In this document: in pieces, positions 7,716 to 11,166 of the stretch
How the letters are laid out: each line of letters begins with the position of its first letter
How positions within the stretch are numbered: position 1 is the first letter of the stretch
NCBI GenBank assembly: GCA_964475415.1
Contig: CAYYWZ010000099.1
Span: 1-11,166, forward strand
Direction: 5' to 3'
Source: CALCMJ01 sp964475415
GTDB lineage: Bacteria > Bacteroidota > Bacteroidia > Chitinophagales > Saprospiraceae
DNA length: 11,166 nt
The notes under the pieces: model-generated
Database searches by the model: none
What the model was told of the DNA's origin: nothing
What the model saw: only the letters and a program-made list of their open reading frames with translations
Position numbers and translations under genes: made by a program

Positions 7716-8495
7716 ATGAAAGTTAAGACGGTTGCAGAGTACATGTCAGCAGGAGAAAAACCTGAAATATTATTTTGGGTAGGCTGTGCAGGGAATTTTG
7801 ATGCTAGAGCACAGAAGGTTACTATAGCCTTATGTAAGATCTTAAACAAAGCGGGAATACAGTTTGCAGTATTAGGTAATGAAGAAAGTTGCACAGGAGA
7901 TCCGGCAAGACGAGCGGGCAATGAATTTGTTTTTCAGATGTCAGCTCTACAAAATATAGAAGTGCTCAATGGATATGATATTCAGAAAATAGTAACAGCT
8001 TGTCCCCATTGTTTTAATACATTAAAAAATGAATATCCTGCTCTAGGAGGAGACTATGAAGTTTTACATCATACACAACTTATACAACAGCTGATAGAAG
8101 ATGGAAAACTTACAGTAGAGCAAGGCAAGTTCCAAGGTAAAACTATCAGCTATCATGACTCTTGTTACTTAGGCAGAGTTAATGGTGTGTACGAAGCACC
8201 TAGGTCTATACTAGAGAACTTAGATTCTAACCTGACAGAGATGGCTAGAAATAGAACAAAGGGGCTTTGTTGTGGAGCAGGAGGTGCGCAGATGTTCAAA
8301 GAAGATGAACCGGGAAAGAAACGAATCAATGAGGAAAGAATAGATGAAGTGATAGATACTGATGCAGAAATTGTTGCGGCTAACTGTCCTTTTTGTATAA
8401 CCATGCTTATGGATGGACTGAAGGGGAAAGAGAAGCAAGATGATGTAATGGTATATGATATTTCAGAATTGATAGTACAAGCAAATAACTGGTAG
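7716..8495 (+). CDS. CCG-domain (Fe-S) oxidoreductase subunit, HdrB/GlcF-like
   Basis: This encodes a 259-residue soluble protein with two cysteine-rich CCG domains of the heterodisulfide-reductase/glycolate-oxidase type. The second is canonical: C150, C185-C186, then C224 and C227. The first has C24, then S58-C59 in place of the double cysteine (EESCTGDPARRAGNE), then C96 and C99. I recall that CTGDPARR form as a common variant in EMO-like and actinobacterial homologues, so it is probably functional rather than decayed. The protein likely partners with the upstream membrane Fe-S protein to make a two-subunit version of an enzyme that is a single chain elsewhere, with the CCG sites holding a noncubane Fe-S cluster. 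Its stop directly abuts the next start (TAG then ATG), implying co-translation with the following gene. Confidence 0.87.
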   Translation: MKVKTVAEYMSAGEKPEILFWVGCAGNFDARAQKVTIALCKILNKAGIQFAVLGNEESCTGDPARRAGNEFVFQMSALQNIEVLNGYDIQKIVTACPHCFNTLKNEYPALGGDYEVLHHTQLIQQLIEDGKLTVEQGKFQGKTISYHDSCYLGRVNGVYEAPRSILENLDSNLTEMARNRTKGLCCGAGGAQMFKEDEPGKKRINEERIDEVIDTDAEIVAANCPFCITMLMDGLKGKEKQDDVMVYDISELIVQANNW

Positions 8496-8984
8496 ATGTT
8501 AAGAGAATTGATAGCTTTATCTGATGTTTCTAGAGTATGGTTATACCAGGCTAATCGTGAGCTTACTTATGATGAGATAGATCAACTGAGGCCCGCAATA
8601 TTTAACTTTGTATCTGAGTGGTCTTCCCATAAGGTAAATGTTCCTGCTTATGGCAATATTTTTCATAAGCGCTTTATAGGCTTTTTTGCTGATGAGTCGC
8701 AAATGCATGGAGTGAGTGGTTGTTCTATAGATAGTTCCGTACAGTTTATTAGACAGATTTCGTCACATCTAAATGTCGACTTTTTTGACAGATTACAGTT
8801 TGCCTATCTAGATGGAGAAGAAGTAAAAACAGTACATCAGTCGGAGATGAAAAAACTATATGAAAATAATAATATAGATGATGAGACCTTGTTTTTTGAC
8901 AACTTAGTAAGTAATAAGGCAGATTTTCTAGAATATTGGCTTAAGCCGTTAAAATCATCTTGGCACAACAGGATGATAAAGTAA
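8496..8984 (+). CDS. Conserved Bacteroidota protein of unknown function (often misnamed ABC transporter ATPase)
   Basis: This encodes a 162-residue soluble protein with no signal peptide or membrane segment. Recognisable blocks are SRVWLYQANREL (12-23), W42 and H45, HKRF (57-60), DES followed by SGCSIDSSVQFI (66-85), FFDRLQFAY (96-104), LFFDNLVSNK (132-141) and SSWHNRM (154-160). I recall homologues with these blocks across Bacteroidota, frequently labelled 'ABC transporter ATPase'. No Walker A, Walker B or ABC signature is present, so that name is unsupported. The invariant-looking Cys-Ser-Ile-Asp and the Trp/His residues suggest a binding or catalytic site, but the role is unknown. The ATG begins right after the stop of the CCG-protein gene, so expression is probably coupled to the Fe-S complex. 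A link in function is inference. Confidence 0.85.
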   Translation: MLRELIALSDVSRVWLYQANRELTYDEIDQLRPAIFNFVSEWSSHKVNVPAYGNIFHKRFIGFFADESQMHGVSGCSIDSSVQFIRQISSHLNVDFFDRLQFAYLDGEEVKTVHQSEMKKLYENNNIDDETLFFDNLVSNKADFLEYWLKPLKSSWHNRMIK

Positions 8985-9090
8985 TCTATAAGCTCTTCTG
9001 GGTATTTTGTCTAATATATCCTACTTCTTATAGAAAGTGGGAATTATTAGAGTTCAAACTTCGTATACTAATAAAAGAATAGGTATAGCT

Positions 9091-9555
9091 ATGTTAAAGA
9101 GATTCAAAAAAGTGTTAGGAATAGAAGGGGCTAGAATAGAATTATTAGTCGATGAGCGCTATGCTAAGTCATCATTGAAAATTAAAGGTAAGATTAACAT
9201 TACTTCATTAAGTGGACAGGTTATTAATTCTATCCATATAAAGTTGCTAGAGAAATATAAAAGGGGTAGAAAGAAAAATATATTGATAGATGAGTATGTA
9301 ATAGGGGAGCTTATACTACCTGAGAGGATCGAAATTGCTAAAGACGAAATGAAAGAGATAGATTTTACCCTAGAGTTTATCGACGGAGAATCTCCAATGG
9401 ACTTTCTAGAGAAAAAGAACTTCTTCTACAAAGGAATTGTAAAGGCAGCTAAGTTTGTCAAAGGTGTAAATTCTACTTATAGAGTTGAGGCTACTGCAGA
9501 TGTAAAAGGAACAAAATTAGATCCAGTGGATTCCAAACCTATCAAATTAATATAG
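9091..9555 (+). CDS. Spo0M-like (arrestin-fold) protein
   Basis: This encodes a 154-residue protein resembling the Spo0M (SpoOM) family. The start MLKRFKKVLGIEGARIELLVDE matches the family opening (a basic start, then LGIEGA.vEL). It is followed by beta-strand-rich sequence with KIKGKINITSLSGQ, SIHIKLLEKYKRGRKK, LIDEYVIGEL, EIDFTLEF, then KKNFFYKGIVKAAKFVKGVNSTYRVEATADVKGT. Spo0M proteins have an arrestin-like fold and act in the cytoplasm; in Bacillus one affects sporulation control, but in non-sporulating bacteria the role is unclear. An upstream in-frame GTG at 9037 would add 18 residues (VGIIRVQTS and so on) that do not fit the family, so the ATG at 9091 is chosen. The gene may be transcribed with the Fe-S operon or alone, since 106 bases separate it from the previous stop. 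It runs toward the lipoprotein gene on the other strand with only 21 bases between stops. Confidence 0.8.
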   Translation: MLKRFKKVLGIEGARIELLVDERYAKSSLKIKGKINITSLSGQVINSIHIKLLEKYKRGRKKNILIDEYVIGELILPERIEIAKDEMKEIDFTLEFIDGESPMDFLEKKNFFYKGIVKAAKFVKGVNSTYRVEATADVKGTKLDPVDSKPIKLI

Positions 9556-9576
9556 GTTTATCTATACTATCTATAT

Positions 9577-9966
9577 TTAGTTCTTAGTAGCAGTAGCTAC
9601 ACAATTTTCTGTAATATTCTCATCAACAGCTATGTATGTTATTGTGAGAATATTATTGTTAAAAGTTCCGGAACCATTAAATTCCACATCGTCTAATGTT
9701 TGAGTAGGTAAGGTTAAAATATCATCATCTATAGTTGCTGTCATAGTTTCTTCCCAATCCCATAAATTTGTGATTCTGATTTCGTTTTCTCCAGCATCTG
9801 CTATACTTAGAGAATAAAGGAAAGTTACGCCATCGCATACTTCAGAAACGGTATAGTTACCTGCATAATCTTCTGAAGTTAAAGAATCGTCTCCACAACT
9901 TGACAGAAAGATACCTAGACATGAGATGATAAGTATGTATTTGATATTTAATATTAAACGAGTCAT
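9577..9966 (-). CDS. Small lipocalin-like lipoprotein
   Basis: This encodes a 129-residue lipoprotein. The signal peptide ends with the lipobox LSSC, and the lipidated cysteine is C24. It is followed by GDDS; acidic residues right after the cysteine resemble the surface-export signal known for Bacteroidota lipoproteins, so the protein may face outward. The mature part starts YAGNYTVSEVCDGV and continues as alternating strands (IRITNLWD, MTATIDDDILTLP, VEFNGSGTFNNNILTITYIA), like small lipocalin-type or calycin-like lipoproteins of this phylum. C44 and C122 could form a disulfide joining the first and last strands. It lies 11 bases after the TPR lipoprotein gene on the same strand and is probably co-transcribed with it. 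The ligand is unknown. Confidence 0.75.
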   Translation of the reverse strand: MTRLILNIKYILIISCLGIFLSSCGDDSLTSEDYAGNYTVSEVCDGVTFLYSLSIADAGENEIRITNLWDWEETMTATIDDDILTLPTQTLDDVEFNGSGTFNNNILTITYIAVDENITENCVATATKN

Positions 9967-9977
9967 GTATTATGTTT

Positions 9978-10910
9978 TTATTTATTCTGCTGTTTAGCTT
10001 CGATCATTTTAGAAATTTCCTCATCAGTTTTACCAAGGTTTTCTAAAAGAAATTTTACATCATCTACTAGATTGTTTTCAGGATATTTTTTCAAAAACTC
10101 TTCATAGATTTCTTTAGCCATAACATCATTTCTAAGTTCGTTTTCAACAAGAAACCCTTTGATAAATAATGTGGTGGGCGCTTTGTCGAAATTAGGATAT
10201 TTCTCTAGAATCCAATCATATAAAGAAAGAGCTTTTCCTACAGATCTGATGCTTTTAGCGACTTCTGCTGCCTTATAGAGGTTCTCTGGAGCTTTTGGAT
10301 TATCGACATTGACTAGAGCGAAGGCTTGGCAAGCATCGATGTAGTCTATACTTGCTTTTCTGTTAAGACCATTAAGATCAGGATTTACAAAAATTTGACT
10401 ACCTAAGGTTGCAAGGTACTGATCTATAGTATCAGCAGAAATTCCACCCTTAGATTGTAAAATCTTATTTCTGTCATCATTAGGGAATTTTGACTTATAT
10501 CCAGCTGCTAGAACACTAGCTGCTGCGGTCTTATTACTTTGGAACATTATGGAAGTCAACTCATATAATCTATCCTTAGTATCTGGGCTATTCGGATCAT
10601 CCTTTATGAGTGGATATAGGAAGGAGATAACAGAACCACTTAATTTATTTTCTTGTGATAGTTTATAACCTTGTTCTATCAATCCCAGTTTTTTTGATTT
10701 TGAGTTGTCAGGATTCGCTATCTCTTTGTTTATGCCAGCTATAAGCTCCTTAGCGGTTGTAGCTGAAGGTGATTCTTTATAATTGTTATATACGATCTCC
10801 AAACTAGAAATAGATCCTAACATGTCAGCTGAAGCTGTATTGCTTTCCTGTTTGCAAGCAATGAATGAGGAGCTGAATATAATTAGGATATATAGTGTTT
10901 TACTAAACAT
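9978..10910 (-). CDS. TPR-like helical-repeat lipoprotein
   Basis: This encodes a 310-residue lipoprotein with a short signal peptide and the lipobox FIAC (C19). The mature region is helical. Weak tetratricopeptide-like units are visible at about 110-143, 208-240 (LYKAAEVAKSI, then KALSLYDWILEKYP) and 243-278 (FIKGFLVENEL, then AKEIYEEFLKKYPENN). The ending LVDDVKFLLENLGKTDEEISKMIE is the typical close of Bacteroidota outer-membrane TPR proteins related to YbgF/CpoB and BamD-like repeats. Such proteins scaffold envelope or cell-wall complexes, but the partner here is unknown. It is the first gene of a two-gene unit with the lipocalin-like lipoprotein. The ATG at 10910 gives a proper signal peptide. 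Confidence 0.82.
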   Translation of the reverse strand: MFSKTLYILIIFSSSFIACKQESNTASADMLGSISSLEIVYNNYKESPSATTAKELIAGINKEIANPDNSKSKKLGLIEQGYKLSQENKLSGSVISFLYPLIKDDPNSPDTKDRLYELTSIMFQSNKTAAASVLAAGYKSKFPNDDRNKILQSKGGISADTIDQYLATLGSQIFVNPDLNGLNRKASIDYIDACQAFALVNVDNPKAPENLYKAAEVAKSIRSVGKALSLYDWILEKYPNFDKAPTTLFIKGFLVENELRNDVMAKEIYEEFLKKYPENNLVDDVKFLLENLGKTDEEISKMIEAKQQNK

Positions 10911-10939
10911 AATGGACTAGGTTGGTTTATCTAGTAGGA

Positions 10940-10947
10940 CAAAAATA
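10940..10947 (-). promoter_or_regulatory. -7 promoter element of the lipoprotein operon
   Basis: On the minus strand this reads TATTTTTG, an exact match to TAnnTTTG. It lies 29 bases before the ATG at 10910, giving a leader of about 25 bases. The nearest upstream TTTG (10979-10976) is 28 bases away, longer than usual for a -33 element, so only the -7 part is supported. Confidence 0.45.
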
Positions 10948-11100
10948 CAAATACATCCTCAATTAAGCGAATAATCAAATGGTGCATTTTGCCAGCGCTA
11001 TTTGTATTTACATTTTACATAACTTGCATTGACATATGGTCTAAGCCTCTATTAATCGGACAATTTCATGGTGATTAATAATAATGTTGAATATAGTACA

Positions 11101-11108
11101 TAATTTTG
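11101..11108 (+). promoter_or_regulatory. Possible -7 element facing a gene beyond the right edge
   Basis: TAATTTTG matches TAnnTTTG on the plus strand. No gene start is certain downstream within the window, and the closest TTG upstream (11087-11089) is too near to be a -33 element. It may be chance. Confidence 0.22.
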
Positions 11109-11166
11109 AATCAGCAAAATGCGACCGCTGGTGATTTTTGTACCGATGGTTGTAAAGTGGTGACGT

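Larger units (their letters stand above)
10911..11166. other. Intergenic region upstream of the TPR lipoprotein gene
   Basis: I see no convincing gene in these 256 bases. They contain a -7 element for the minus-strand lipoprotein operon (10940-10947), a possible plus-strand -7 element (11101-11108), and the words GCATTTTGC (10984-10992) and GCAAAATGC (11114-11122), an inverted pair 121 bases apart. A plus-strand frame with no stop runs from about 11097 to the window edge, so a gene may begin at or beyond the edge. Confidence 0.5.

Noticed and set aside
7712..8438. Antisense open frames opposite the CCG-protein gene
   Set aside because: They mirror a gene with clear cysteine motifs; no start context or homology supports them.
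8496..8984. ABC transporter ATPase function
   Set aside because: No Walker A, Walker B or signature motif is present; the name is an inherited mislabel of this family.
8985..9034. Inverted repeat TCTATAAG / CTTATAGA as a terminator or RNA structure
   Set aside because: Only 8 AT-rich pairs with a 34-base loop and no T run; likely chance.
9037..9090. GTG start 18 codons upstream for the Spo0M-like gene
   Set aside because: The extra residues do not fit the family, whose members begin at the equivalent of the ATG at 9091.
11029..11034. TTGACA as a sigma-70 -35 box
   Set aside because: Bacteroidota promoters do not use this element and no matching -10 lies at 17 bases.
11041..11166. Minus-strand open frame of about 41 codons reaching the edge
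   Set aside because: Its translation is rich in His, Asn and Ile with no recognisable pattern and it overlaps the probable intergenic region.
1..11166. Mobile element, CRISPR array, tRNA/rRNA, or a defence or secondary-metabolite system
   Set aside because: No transposase, integrase, spaced repeats, RNA gene folds or relevant domains were seen; the window reads as ordinary chromosome.

Overview
This is an AT-rich stretch (roughly 35-38% G+C by eye) from a member of the Bacteroidota. The evidence is an Oar-like TonB-dependent receptor with a carboxypeptidase-regulatory N-terminal domain, a secreted protein with a type IX secretion (T9SS) C-terminal sorting domain, several lipoproteins with Bacteroidota-style lipoboxes, TAnnTTTG-type -7 promoter elements, no Shine-Dalgarno sequences, and a conserved protein family seen almost only in this phylum. 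I cannot fix the genus. A Saprospiraceae- or Flavobacteriia-like genome is plausible.

Layout. (1) 1-470: 3' part of a lipoprotein gene with an AgmX/PglI or TonB C-terminal-like domain; its start is left of the window. (2) 471-769: intergenic, with two tiny overlapping reading frames of doubtful status and a promoter for the next gene. (3) 770-4000: large Oar-like outer-membrane receptor, closed by a strong terminator. (4) 4106-5632: secreted protein built from two copies of a ~200-residue OB-fold-like unit plus a T9SS sorting domain, closed by a second strong terminator. (5) 5759-6253, minus strand: PyrR-type phosphoribosyltransferase homologue. (6) 6335-8984: apparent three-gene operon with a membrane-bound 4Fe-4S protein, a soluble CCG-domain protein, and a directly abutting conserved hypothetical gene of a family often mislabelled 'ABC transporter ATPase'. 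(7) 9091-9555: Spo0M-like protein. (8) 10910-9577, minus strand: two-gene unit with a TPR-like lipoprotein followed by a small lipocalin-like lipoprotein. (9) 10911-11166: noncoding as far as I can see, with promoter-like elements facing both ways.

How the genes work together. The 6335-8495 pair looks like a split form of the HdrD/EMO-type membrane Fe-S oxidoreductase that, in other bacteria, moves electrons from electron-transfer flavoprotein or a similar donor to menaquinone. The receptor and the T9SS cargo are both cell-surface components and neighbours, but a terminator lies between them, so a shared function is only suggested. I do not see a mobile element, phage, CRISPR array, RNA gene or defence system here. 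Most of the window is ordinary chromosomal content. The points most worth a second look are the duplicated OB-fold cargo beside the receptor, the coupled uncharacterised gene in the Fe-S operon, and the small odd island at 471-650.
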